Below, piece by piece: positions 22,299 through 33,344 of a DNA stretch of 64,000 nt. The first letter of the stretch is position 1. Each line of letters starts with the position of its first letter. Under the pieces are notes generated by a model that worked only from the letters and a program-made list of their open reading frames with translations, ran no database searches and was not told the origin of the DNA. Origin of the DNA: Proales similis (lineage: Eukaryota > Rotifera > Eurotatoria > Ploima > Proalidae); contig JAGVRJ010000010.1 of assembly GCA_019059635.1 (NCBI GenBank), forward strand, positions 64,501 to 128,500. The letters are read 5' to 3'. The position numbers and the translations under genes were made by a program.

Positions 22299-23684
22299 TT
22301 AGAATGAAAGTCTTCGGGTAATTTTCCGATTGGTGATGAAGTCGCTCTCGTAGGCTAGACGTCTTAGAGCTAATTGAGTCTTATCTGTCGACCTTATCAA
22401 GTAGTCAGACTTGTCCAAGTGAAATGAAAGATGTTTTATTTGAGTTGGCTGTCTCAGAGCACTGTAGCGTGTTCGCTTCTGCCGCTGTTTTCTTGATCGC
22501 AGTTCGCGCGCACAAAATCGAGTCCGTTGTCGTACATTGAGCTTCAAGCGTCTGTAGAACTCAACAATGTCGTCACAGGAGCAGACAGATATCTCTTCGA
22601 ACATGGCCAAATTGGGCATCTCGTCCATCTGAGTGACCACGTCTTGTTTATTGACTGATTTGATAACATCGCCGATTAGCATCTTCTGCATTTCTTCTTT
22701 CTTTTTTTGCTTGAGTCTCATTCGCTTGCGCAGATTCTCTTCACTGTTTATGTTCACCAGATAGAGCACCAGCAGGTTCGTAGACGACGCCAATATAGTC
22801 AAGCCGGTCATGATAAACAAAATGGTAAAAATCACGTAAAACGGTTTCTTGTTCAAGAGATTATTCCGCTGAAGTGGAACATAGTCGCCGAAACCTTTGC
22901 GAACAATAGTCAGTGTTGAGTTTGGCGAATTGATAGACGAGCCTTGTGAGACCGAATACTTACCAATTGTGGTCAGGGTAATGAAAGAGTAGTAGAGGCT
23001 GTCAAAGTAGCTCCAGCCCTCGTTGAGTGAAAACACCCAGCTTGCGCTAAGTACTAGAATAAGAGTGCAAATCGATTCGGCGAATATGAGGTTTTTGTTG
23101 GAAACAGTTTGATCCTTGAATTTGTAAAATCTGGAGCTTTTCTTCAAAATGGCGATCAAGTAGCGGAGAAATGTGTTGAGGCGTTCACCGACAGATTGGA
23201 ACATAATTAAGGAAAGAGGAATGCCTAGAGAGCAAGTAATGCAAAGGCAGCTTGCTGTGAACAAGTGAGAGGATCACTGACCGCCAACCAAGTAGAGCAT
23301 GCAGAACGATTTGCCGTAGCCAGTGGCCGGTGTGCTGTGTCCATAGCCGATCAGAGAGACAGCCAGTGTGCAGAAGAAGAACGAGCCGAGAAAGTTCCAC
23401 TGAATGTCGTTTGAATGAAAGCTTTTTTTGGTGAGAAATTTGTAAAACTTTTCAAACTCTTCATCGCTCATGTTGACCTGCGAGCGAAAGCGAGTTATCT
23501 GCGACTCGAGCTTTTGTCTGTTCAACTCCTCCTGCTTGCTTTCGAGTACGTCGAAGACAGCCGCTCCAGTTATGAGATACATTAGAGTGAAAATGACCAG
23601 CGACAGAGTGCGCACGTTCTGACGTTTGACTGCAAACTCGGCCTCTTCTTTGGCCGTTTTGATTCTGGATTTTATGTTTTGCAT
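22299..23684 (-). CDS. TASK-like two-pore-domain potassium channel
   Basis: Background K+ channel subunit of the K2P family, plasma membrane, four TM segments and two pore loops. Exons (minus): 23684-23282, 23224-22964 and 22894-22299, about 419 aa. The frame stays open 9 codons further up but has no ATG there. The TASK hallmark VKRQNVRTLSLVIFTLMYLI starts TM1, then GAAVFDVLES. Pore 1 is AVSLIGYGHSTP, where most TASK channels have Thr-Thr-Ile-Gly-Tyr-Gly, so the first Thr is Ser-Leu here. YLVGGIPLSLIMFQSVGER follows. Pore 2 is LTTIG|GFGDYVPL, split by a 69-nt intron (22963-22895). That intron has no stop and is a multiple of three, so the raw frame reads through it. The C-tail is basic, with potential phosphorylation sites. 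It converges on AMD1. Confidence 0.93.
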
Positions 23685-25814
23685 CGGTACTTGGTGGATT
23701 TTATCGTTCAATCATGATGATCGGCATCGACAAGTGCGGCCATCTCTTTTTACTTATTCTCGCTATCTTGATAACGCTGTTTTTGTTATTTTGGCTGCTG
23801 TTGCTGCTGCTCTTGTCGTTGGAATATTTCGCTTTATTACCAGTTGGCGGCTAATACGCTAGAGAAATTTCCATTTCGATTTTCCGCTTATCTAAATGAT
23901 GATAACAACTGGTAATAAGCGCAAGCTGTCAAAATGAATGAAATTCTTGCATAACAAAACAGGAGAAATATTGCTCGCTCAAGCTTTACTTGAACCGAGA
24001 AATGAAAAAGAAAAGAGAGCGAGAAGAAGAGGCGAATAAAGAGAGTCAGAGGGGCAATGAGGAGAGAAAAACGGCCGAGAAGGATAGAAGGCGCGTTTAA
24101 TTGGGCTTTTGACAAAACCATGATTCGCTCTTGGAATTGCGCTGTTGGAGAGACGCGGAGCTGGAGAGGCGCAGTCTAGAATGGGTGGCCGGATGAAACA
24201 ATAACTTCATTGATGATTGGGCCTGTGTCAGACAGTGCTCTCGTGACCGTAGTCGTTGGTTTGTGTCTGTATTTCTAGGACGACGCCATAATAATCGCAT
24301 GATGACAAGCGCTAACCAACCACCAAGTTGGAAGGAAGTGCAAGCAGTTGAGCGCGACAAAACGAATTTAGCCAGCAATAAAGCGACGTTGTTTCAGCTT
24401 ACGCACTTGGCACTAAAGCCAACCAAATAATAGAGCAAAATAGAAAATGCTTGCTCGTCACTGTGAGATGGTGAACGAATTTCGCATTCGCGTCGCGTGA
24501 TTAATTTCAGAGCTGCAAGAACTCAATCTGGCATCAAGGCAGCTGCAAAAAATATGTGCGATATGTGCCTATGATTAAGGAATGTGCAAGATTTATTCAA
24601 CACGCTTAGCTCCCGTGTAGGCCGACAATACGGAGTCGATACTCGATTGGAGACAGCGTTCAATGACCACTTTATAAGTGCGTCTGTTGGCAATATTCGC
24701 CAACTTAAATGGATAATTGCGATTAATTTGCGTAAAAGAGCTGCATGCAGTATAGATTTACGGCAATTAATTTGTCCCAATTAAATAATTCGCCGCCCGA
24801 GTCGATCGGATGATTGCGCGGAAGCGGAAAGCGTGTGTGTGTGCGCGCGCGTGTGTGTATGTTCAAGTTTGCGACGGAGAGCTCAGAATTGACGGCTTGA
24901 GATGAGAGTCTAACGACGAACGCAACCGCGTGCGCGCCCAAGTAACATATTGGACCAAACCTCGATCTAATGAAGGCAGTACGCTGTGCGTGGCATTTGT
25001 GGAACACGCGTGCGCACGCGCGTGCACCCGGATCCAGTCGAAATATGTTTTTGCTCTCTTCTGCATCTTCTTCTCTCTAAAATCCATTCTTTCAACGCCA
25101 TAATAAACTGCTGAACAGCTTGATTGCGAACTAAGCGATGTGTGCTCGATCACTGGAACCGTTGCGTCAGAGTGATTAAGAATTTAATCAAAGTCTAGAT
25201 CGAGGAGAGTTGGCGGCAAATTATCATTCGTATTTGATGAAGGTGTAACACGATCCGAGCAGATTCACAGCGCTTTGTTTCATCGAGGAAGCCAATTTTC
25301 GCTTTTTCTTCTTCTTTTTCGCTTCGCTTTTATCGTCACGCTCGCTTCGGGGCGTTGAAATAATTCTGAATATGGGGATGCAGCCAAGGTAGAAGAGAAC
25401 GACTTGAAGCAAATCGATTATTTCCCAAAGGGCTTGGTGTGACTTCATTAATTCGTCTCTTATCAAACTGGCATTTAAACAGAACGAGCCCGAAAATAGC
25501 CGATCAAGCTAGAGAATGCCATTTTTTGCGTTTATTAATCTAAGAAATAGAGCAATTAGGACAATATTGAAGTAGTCTGAAGTCTGGGCGCTGGTTAAAG
25601 GGAGACAGGCAAAATTATGATGCAAGAGTTTGACTCGACATTTGCTATCAACATTCAAAAGTGGTATTGCATGATTGAAAGGGACTGAGGAGACAAGCGA
25701 AAATTTGGCAAAAATGAACCCAGGAAAATTATGCTGACGAGAGGATGAAAAGGAAAAGATGTGCTGACAAGCGACAGACTAAAGAGGATTGAATAAATTG
25801 AAGTGGTTCTCTCA
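23685..25814. other. 2.1-kb non-coding region upstream of the K2P gene
   Basis: Holds the K2P promoter and the 3' flank of sugar transporter A. No convincing gene. Alternating purine-pyrimidine tracts stand out at 24831-24861 and 25005-25026. A minus-strand frame at 25466-25224 (80 codons, lysine run in the middle) has one hydrophobic stretch but no recognisable homology; I do not call it. Confidence 0.45.
24831..24861. repeat. Alternating GT/GC tract
   Basis: About 30 nt of strictly alternating purine-pyrimidine GT and GC dinucleotides, the type that can adopt Z-DNA. A second tract of the same kind lies at 25005-25026. Confidence 0.7.
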
Positions 25815-27876
25815 TTAAACATTGGTGTTTGAAATGAGCTTGCCAGTGGCTTCGTCGACGCGCGACTTGCGTCCGGCAAAGTGAGCAGATATCTCCTCAA
25901 TGCTCTTTCCTTTTGTCTCAGGAACCTAAAGCGAAAGCGATTAATCGTCATGAAACTCTTAAAAGGCGGAAGTAAACATTTACCTTCTTGATTATGAAGA
26001 CAACTGAAATTGAGACAATTACCAAGAAAATCAAAAACACAAAGTGGGTGAGCAGCTTTTGCAGATAGGGAAAGCTGAGTGCCAATATGAAATTTGAAAG
26101 CCAATTAACAGCCATGCAGAGAGCAAGCGCTGCGCTACGTGACTCTTGTCTGAAGCATTCGGCCACGTAAAAGAAGGGGATCGGGCCCAGGCCGACTGCG
26201 AAGCAGATGATGAAGATTATGATTCCGACAATTGAGAAATAGGACAGAATGGGGATGTCGTCTTTTTTGAAGAGAAAGACGGTCAGAGCAATGAAATCAA
26301 TGATCATGATGATCATCGGGTAGATAAGCAGCGGTTTGCGTCCAAGTTTGTCTACCAAGAACACGGCAAAAATGGTCGCAATCACATTGATGAAGCCGGT
26401 CAAAAACACGGCGTACTGAATCTGCTCGGGCGCGATCGACGCACTTCTGAAAATGCTCTCCGAGTAGAAGAAGATCTAGATGAGAGAGAGAGAAAGGGTG
26501 AGTGACCGGAAAGGGCGCATCATTCGGTAAGGCGTTCGACTTACCGCATTGACACCGCTCAGCTGCTGGGCGAGCTGAAGGACCAGGCCGGTAATCAAGG
26601 GCCATCGGAGGTCTTTGATTGTAAAGAGCTCTTTAATAGAAATGGCCTCTTCATTGCGGTTATCGCCAGATTCAAGATTCATTAGTTCAATTTCTTCGGA
26701 GACGTTTTCACGATTTCGGAATCGCTGAAGAGCAATTCGCGCCTTTTCTTCGTCCCGGTTGTCGATCAAGAGTGCTCTCGGAGTCTCAGGAAAAAAGAGC
26801 AAAAGTGCAATGGCGCCAAGCACAGAGGGAATTATCGGCAGTCCGAGCAAAAAGTGCCACAGATGAGCCTGGCCGAGAAGTTGGCGGAAGCCGAGCAGCT
26901 GTGAGACCATGATGCCGATGGTGATGAAGAGCTGGTGAATAACGCCGGTCGCTCCTCGCAGCGAAATAGGCGAGATTTCAGACAAATAAGTCGGAATCAA
27001 TCCACATGCCATTCCGCCTTGTACTCCGAACAAAAATCGAGCGGCCATGATGCATTCGGGCGAGTCGAAGTAAGGCGAAACGATCATGAGAATAGAAGCG
27101 ATGGTGGAGAATGCGTAGTGAAAGATGATGCCTTTCTTGCGGCCAAGTTTGTCCAAAACAACTTTGGAAGAGAAGGCTCCGACCATGCCGCCAACCACGA
27201 ACAATGAAGTGGTTATTGTCCAAAGCAGAGTGTTGAGTTCAGCCACAGGATCTTGTTTGCCTTGGACGTCTTTTTCTTTTGCCTCGACCTCTTGGGCTCG
27301 AGTCTGAATTTCGCCCGGCGCTGATTTAAGAAACTCGTCAAGTGTCTCATTCCTCTCTTGGCTGAACTCTTCTTCAAGCTTTTGCAATTCCTTGTCGATT
27401 TCAGATTTTTTTATATCATCGCCGGCCACATCCTTCTTTCTGGAGTCGAGCTCTTCGCTGGCGGCCTGATACTTGAGATAGGTTGCATTCAAGTCGTTGA
27501 GCTCATTTTGAAGCTTTTGGTATTCTTGATTGGCCTTGTGGAACTCAGTCGAGTAGACGCTGGTGTAAAACGATTTGATAAGCTGCGATTATGGGAGACA
27601 GTGGATTAGATAAATCATTTGCAGAAACAATGCTCCAAAAGGCTTACCGGTGTGGGCAGATTGGTGACGCCGATGTTGTATCCGAACTGAAACGACGCCA
27701 TGGATGCAACCACACAGCCCAGGAAGAGATAAGCTGTCCATCCCTGAAATTCAACGGTGTTCACTTGAACCAGTTAATTGCCGTGCCGATTAAAAGTGAC
27801 TCACATCGTTTTTCTTTACGCTCGGAGCCTTTTCGGTCAAGTTCTTGTAGACTTCGCCGTTGTCTTCTTGTTCCAT
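25815..27876 (-). CDS. Sugar transporter A, SLC2/GLUT class I-like
   Basis: Facilitative sugar transporter (major facilitator superfamily, 12 TM helices) in the plasma membrane. Exons (minus): 27876-27805, 27743-27648, 27582-26545, 26475-25984, 25925-25815, 602 aa, all in phase. Class I signatures: FGYNIGVTNLPTPLI in TM1, DKLGRKKG, RFLFGVQGGMACGLIPTYLS, EISPISLRG, QQLSGVNA|IFFYSESIF in TM7, LGPIPFFYVAECFR in TM10 and the closing PETKGKSIEEI. The TM10 tryptophan of GLUT1 (PIPW) is Phe here. The loop between TM1 and TM2 is about 120 residues, some 90 more than in GLUT1. It is highly charged with heptad-like repeats (ELQKLEEEFSQERNETLDEF), suggesting a coiled coil on the outside of the cell. It is tandem with transporter B, which has the same five-exon structure and intron positions. 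Confidence 0.94.
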
Positions 27877-30372
27877 TTCGTGCGTTTGTTGTTCAGTCAA
27901 AATTGCTCACGGATCTACAATTATACGCATTGGTTAGACTATTTGGATTCGAGCTAGTCGACTTATGTTTGTTTGAAAATCGCTCAAGTCGGATTAAGAC
28001 TGAGCAGGGCTGGTTTAGATGGTTAGAGTGTACTCGGCTTAAGAGCCTGTTTAGCCGCGGGCCTCATCGGCAATTGCGCTTGAAATAAAACATTTAAGAA
28101 GAATAGACACCAGTCGATGATAGACGTCGGCTGGTTTTAGTTGCCCATATTTAGTGAGACTTAATGAGCGATAGCCATCTACAGCTACAAATCAACGAGC
28201 CTTCGCAGCTTTTACGTGTTTTAAAAAGCATTCACCCGGCACAAACATTTAGACTTTCGAAGGCCTTTGTATTTGATCATCAAAATAAATTATGCTTTGT
28301 GTATGGTGGGCGTTGGAGTGGCTTTGCCGAAGCAATTTTAAAATAAAGAAGAGAATTGCTCGAAATGAATTAGAAGTAGCAAAATCAAAACTAAAGCGAA
28401 CAACTCGTAGAGGCCTGTGGGCTAATCGATTTGGCCCAAATAGAGTCAGGTCCGTAAAGAAAAGGCCCAGTCGACTCAGCTTACCGATCGGTCGACAGGC
28501 TCGCAAGCGACATATTAAAAAATAATTTCAACTAAAGGAGTGAAGAGGGGAAGAGAAAAAAAGAGAGAAAACGAGGGAGCGAAAGAAGAGAAGGTCTAGT
28601 GAATAAATTTAGAACGCGTGGCATAGCGAACACGCCACCTCGGCCGTTTGTTCATCCAGGCTGAATTCGATGGGTCAGTAGTAGCAGCAGTAGCAACAGC
28701 CCGGGCAGCTTTTCTATAAACGGCAGCATTAATAAATTACCATAATGAATAAAGGAGCTTCTTGATTGAGCGCTGTTCATCGTATTAATAGAAAGAAGGG
28801 CACTGGCATTTGGCCAGCAAATGTTTAAACTGATCGATCGCGGACTGCGGTTTAGAGATTTATCGATTTAGCCATCGCTCTCTGGCCCTTATCGTATAAT
28901 TAATCTAAAGCTGAATGGTGAAACTCACCGAATGGCGCCGGCGACCGTCAGCCGCCTTCACAGTTCGCATGTTTCAAGCATAATGAACGAAGAGAAATCG
29001 GCCCTGGGCCAAGCCCCCTCTCAAAGACGGGAGAGCGATTTTACTTTTAAAGAGCGCCGACGACGTCGAATTGGTGCAAACCAGCCGGACTCAATTAGTT
29101 CAAAAAGGGCGTTTGTTTAAAATAATTAATGGCTTTATGACTGGGCCACTTGGGCCTTTTCGCTTACTCCCTTCCTCCCTTTCTCGCACAGCCTCCCCCC
29201 TTTTGTCTCACTCTCTCTCTCGCGTTGGCTCGCTCTAATTCGTTCTCTCTCTCTCTCAATGGGTTTTTTTGTTGTCTAGCTGGACAGGCATGGTCCGAAT
29301 TAAATAAGGAAAGAAAGAAGCAAACAGTTTGCCCGCTTAGCAACTGACCAGCCCTCTCTTCAGGTCAAGTAAACAAACAAATAGAGGCGATGCCGGGCCA
29401 TATATTCCAAATTATTCATTCGCACTTGATTGTTTCTAAGGCTAGCGAATATTAACTAGGAAATAATATGGCAAATAGAACTAGCTGTATCGAGTGAAAT
29501 TCTCAGGCAATCTCAATTTCTTGAATTCGGACGCTCAAACAACACTTGAAAGCGCTCACCCGCCGCTCGCACGACCCGGCGAGATCACTCAATGGTCGTG
29601 TTGGTTGTTATTGTTTTGAGTTTTTGAAATTTCTAGGGTATCGCTAGTGTTTGTGCCGATAGCGGCTGAGAGTCACAAGATAAAAAATAAACTTGGCCGA
29701 TGACGATATGGCGCTTAATCAATCATAAAATATTTCGCAACCAGCTTGTTTTGGGGGGCACCAATTGGCTCCAGTCCAAAACAAGCGTGCACGCGTGTGC
29801 GAGTGTGATACGAGAGAGGCTTTAATAGTAACGTGATACACACACACACACGCACACTCACAGACGAAAAGCCGGATTTGAATCTAATGGATGAAGGCAT
29901 CACTTCCTTCACTTGGGATTGATCTTAGGAGGGCGCAATTTGAGCCATTCTGTCCATGGCTTATCAACAGTCACCCTGGCCATCGTGCTTTCCCAGTCAA
30001 TCTATCAATAAGCTTCCTTGGCGTGTGTCGACAAAGTCAACTCTCATCCGTCTGCGTTGAGCATATTCAATAGCCACAATCAAGCAAGATTCTCAATTGA
30101 AACAGTTTCGCTTACTGAAATTCGGCCTATTGTGTGTACTGATCGTTTTTATTGGCTGGCTGAAATCGAGATTAGAATCGGCAAAACAAAGGGGATAAAG
30201 AAAAAAAGAAGAAGAAGAATGAGAAAGAAAAGGGAGAAGGCGAAAAACGAGGCAAATGTGTGTGCGTCTGGATGTTTTAAGAAACAATAATTAAAGCCGA
30301 TCGAGCATTATCCAGATCGGAAAGCAATTCTCTTTGAACTGACGCCGATAGTTGTGGTCGGTTGGAATTCGA
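27877..30372. other. 2.5-kb spacer between the two sugar transporters
   Basis: Contains the transporter A promoter and transporter B 3' flank. A CT-rich run lies at 29203-29258 and a (CA)n run at 29838-29851. Short frames at 28164-28346 and 28346-28525 have basic, unrecognised products, and I do not support them as genes. Confidence 0.45.
29838..29851. repeat. (CA)n microsatellite
   Basis: Seven CA units, followed by an imperfect CGCACACTCACA stretch. Confidence 0.7.
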
Positions 30373-32237
30373 TTAGACTCGAGTGTGCGAGACTAGCCTT
30401 CCGGTCGAGTCATTATTTTGCCCGTTGAAATGAATCATGATTTCTTCGGTCGATTTGCCCTTTGTCTCTGGCACCTTAAAACGAAATGAATGATTGCCGT
30501 TGATATGAAGCGGTTTGATTTCATGGTCAAATTACTTTTTTGAATATAAAAACGGTAACAACTGCGACGATCACCAAGAATACTAAAAACACATAGTTGG
30601 TAAGCCAGGTCTGAATGAACGGAAAAGTAAACGAGACGAAGAGATTGGCGAGCCAGTTGACAGCCATGCAGAGAGCAAGCGCTGCGCTTCTAGCCTCTGG
30701 TCTAAAGCATTCAGCCACGTAGAAGAAGGGGATCGGACCGAGGCCGACTGCGAAGCAGATAATGAAGAGAATAATTCCGAATATTGAAAAGTACGAGAAT
30801 ACGGAAATCTGGTCCTTGTAGGTCAGGAAGATGGTCAAGGCGACAAAGTCGATGACCATCACAATCATTGGATAGACAAGCAGTGGCTTTCTTCCAAGTC
30901 TGTCGACCAGCAGGACTGCGAAAATGGTCGCAATCACATTGATGAAGCCGGTCAAAAACACGGCGTACTGAATCTGCTCGGGCGCGATCGACGCACTTCT
31001 GAAAATGCTCTCCGAGTAGAAGAAGATCTAGATGAGAGAGAGAGAAAGCGTGAGTGACCGGAAAGGGCGCAACTATCGGTAAGGCGTTCGACTTACCGCA
31101 TTGACACCGCTCAGCTGCTGGGCGAGCTGAAGGACCAGGCCGGTAATCAAGGGCCATCGAAGGTCTTTGATTGTAAACAGTTGCCCAATCGAGACGGATT
31201 CGTCGCCTCTCTGCTCTCCAGAATCAAGGGTGAGCATCTCTAATTCGAAAGAAACATCCCTCTGATTTCGGAGTTTCTGAAGCGCCTTTCGAGCCGCCTG
31301 AGTATTTCTCTCTCCGGAGAGAAGAGCGACTGGAGTTTCAGGGAAAAAGAGCAAGAGGCAAATGCCGCCAATTAGGGATGGGACGATCGGTACTCCGAGC
31401 AAATAGTGCCACAGATGAGCCTGTCCGAGCATCTGGCGAAAGCCGAGCAGCTGTGAGACCATGATGCCGATGGTGATGAAGAGCTGGTGAATGACCCCGG
31501 TCGATCCTCGCAATGAAGTCGGCGAAATCTCTGCAAGATAGGTGGGAACAAGACCGCACGACATTCCGCCTTGTACTCCGAACAAAAATCGAGCAACCAT
31601 GATGCATTCAGGCGAGTTCAAACTCGGTGCGGCAATCATCAAAATAGACGCGGCAATAGAAAAGATATAGTGGAAAACGATTCCTTTCTTGCGGCCGAGC
31701 TTGTCAGTGACAACTTTTGAGGAGAAAGCTCCGACCATGCCACCGACCACGAACAGTGAGGTGGTAATTGTCCACAGAAAAGTGTTGCGCTCTGAGACCT
31801 CTATTTCTTGTTGTCTGATCTCCGTCTGCAACTCATCCAATTGAGCCTTCAGCTCGCTTAGTTTAGAGTCGGTTTCATTCAACAATTGCATTTCGTTTAT
31901 AATTTGCGATTTTTTTAGAGCGTTAGAGTGGAACTCAGACGAGTAAATCTTTGTGAAGAACGACTTGATTAACTGAGCAGAATGTTATCGTTCTTAAAGG
32001 GACTTGTATTTCCAAACCGAAACCAACAAATGGGCTTACCGGTGTTGGCAGATTGGTGACGCCGATGTTGTATCCGAACTGAAAAGGAGCCATCGAAGCA
32101 ATCACACAGCAGACCATCAGGTAGAGGGTCCATGACTTTTGTTTTTATTAAGATCAGAGCTGCTGAAAGCATAAAGGCCGCATGCTGTTTACCTCGTTTG
32201 TTTTGCCTTTGCCCGACATTGAATCCTGAGCTCCCAT
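30373..32237 (-). CDS. Sugar transporter B, SLC2/GLUT class I-like
   Basis: Second tandem facilitative sugar transporter. Exons (minus): 32237-32193, 32135-32040, 31972-31097, 31027-30536, 30474-30373, 536 aa. Exons 2 and 4 match transporter A exactly in length (96 and 492 nt), and all intron phases are the same. Motifs are FGYNIGVTNLPTP, DKLGRKKGIVFHY, GLVPTYLAEISPTSLRG, QQLSGVNA|IFFYSESIF, LGPIPFFYVAECFRP and VPETKGKSTEEI. The TM1-TM2 loop is again enlarged (about 64 residues) with a coiled-coil-like LSELKAQLDELQTEIRQQEI, but its sequence and length differ from copy A. Part of exon 3, intron 3 and exon 4 is almost identical to copy A, although the flanks have diverged (see findings). Substrate cannot be told from sequence. 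Confidence 0.94.
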
Positions 32238-32792
32238 AATGCTCACAGGCTTTAATTTTTTATTTTCGAAATTCGCAATACGCAAATATTACAATCGCGC
32301 GCTTTTAAAATCGAACTCAGTATCGGCAAGATGTTTTGAGGGCGTGTAAAATTCACGTGATTGGCTCAAGTTCATGTTAGCTTGTTGAATTTGAAATAGA
32401 AATCACATTGCACATACAAATCGTTCAAAGCAGCTTCGATTATTGAACGCAAAAATGTTTGGCTTTGCTTCGGCCGTTTTCATTGGGCACAAACAAGCAC
32501 TGATTTGCGAATAAATTGATTAAATCAACTCCGATGTCAGAGCTTCGAGTGGGCGAATCTAATGGAAAATATTCCACCCCGGTGGGTCAACTGCCGCCAT
32601 CCGCACCCGCCATCGTCGTTTATCAACTCAGTTTAAAACCGAAACCAAGTGTCGCTGAATTAAGAAAAGAATTTGGTCACTTTGAGCTCTTTGTGAACGT
32701 CTAACGGCTCATAATTTGGCTCGAGGCGAGCGATGATGATAAGTTTACAGGGGCCATAAACTAGAATTCGTTAGTTTGTTTGGAAGGCGGTC
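32238..32792. promoter_or_regulatory. Divergent promoter region, transporter B / TXNDC17
   Basis: 555 bp between two divergent start codons. A 62-codon plus-strand frame at 32516-32704 has no recognisable motif. I read the region as promoters and leaders. Confidence 0.4.
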
Positions 32793-33287
32793 ATGGCGCA
32801 ACTGATTGAACTAAATGGACTGGGCGAGCTGAGGGCTCAGCTGGCCGATATAGACAAGAAGCGGGTGTACATTCTGTTCACCGGAAGCAAAGCCGACGGC
32901 AAATCGTGGTGCCCGGACTGTAACGTCGCCGAGCCTGTCATTCATGAAAAGCTGTCGCTTTTGGACGAGAACTGTGCGTTCATCACTTGCTTCGTGGGCG
33001 AGCGTGCCGTGTAAGGGTTGCATTTAAGCAAAGATTCGAGTGTCCAGGCAACTGACAAGTGTCTATTTTTATTCTGCCACAGATGGAAAGATCCAAACAA
33101 CGAGTTGAGAAAGGACGAGGAGTTTAAGCTTAAATGCGTCCCCACTTTGGTCATGTGGAAAAAGGCGAGTGAGCAGTTCAGCTTCCGATTTTCTCATTTC
33201 TCTTTAAATTTAGTGCAGAACAAAGTACTTGTGGAGGATCAGTGCGCTGATGAAGGCTTGCTCGAGCTCATGTTTGAGGAAAATTAA
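32793..33287 (+). CDS. TXNDC17: TXNDC17/TRP14 thioredoxin-like protein
   Basis: Small cytosolic disulfide reductase (14-kDa thioredoxin-related protein), reduced by thioredoxin reductase and acting on cystine and persulfides. The active site is WCPDC in KSWCPDCNVAEPVIHEK. GERAVWKDPNNELRKDEEFK and KCVPTLVMW also match the family. Exons 32793-33010, 33083-33164 and 33219-33287 give 122 aa, one residue shorter than human. The second intron then has a GC donor (AAG|GCGAGT). A GT-AG alternative (33169-33213) would add three residues, and the 54-nt GC-AG intron is itself stop-free and a multiple of three. I prefer GC-AG because it gives the family spacing between VPTL and the VLVE strand. Confidence 0.92.
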
Positions 33288-33338
33288 ATGTTCAATTCAG
33301 TGGGCACGATTCCAAAGCGGCGCACTTTGTGTCTATTC

Positions 33339-33344
33339 AATAAA
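33339..33344 (+). terminator. Poly(A) signal for TXNDC17
   Basis: AATAAA 52 nt after the stop codon. Confidence 0.6.

Noticed and set aside
22895-23264. Continuous minus-strand frame suggesting a longer K2P protein with 23 extra residues in pore 2
   Set aside because: The extra residues are a normal 69-nt intron with GTAAGT and AAAG ends; the family filter is restored only after splicing.
25224-25466. 80-codon minus-strand frame with one hydrophobic segment and a long lysine run
   Set aside because: No recognisable family, no clear splice partners, and the lysine run comes from a pyrimidine-rich tract. It looks like chance.
28164-28525. Two overlapping plus-strand frames (about 60 and 77 codons) between the sugar transporters
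   Set aside because: Products are basic and unlike any family I know; no convincing splice signal or conserved motif.
32516-32704. 62-codon plus-strand frame upstream of TXNDC17
   Set aside because: Lies in a divergent promoter, no homology recognised, and no donor leading into TXNDC17 in phase.
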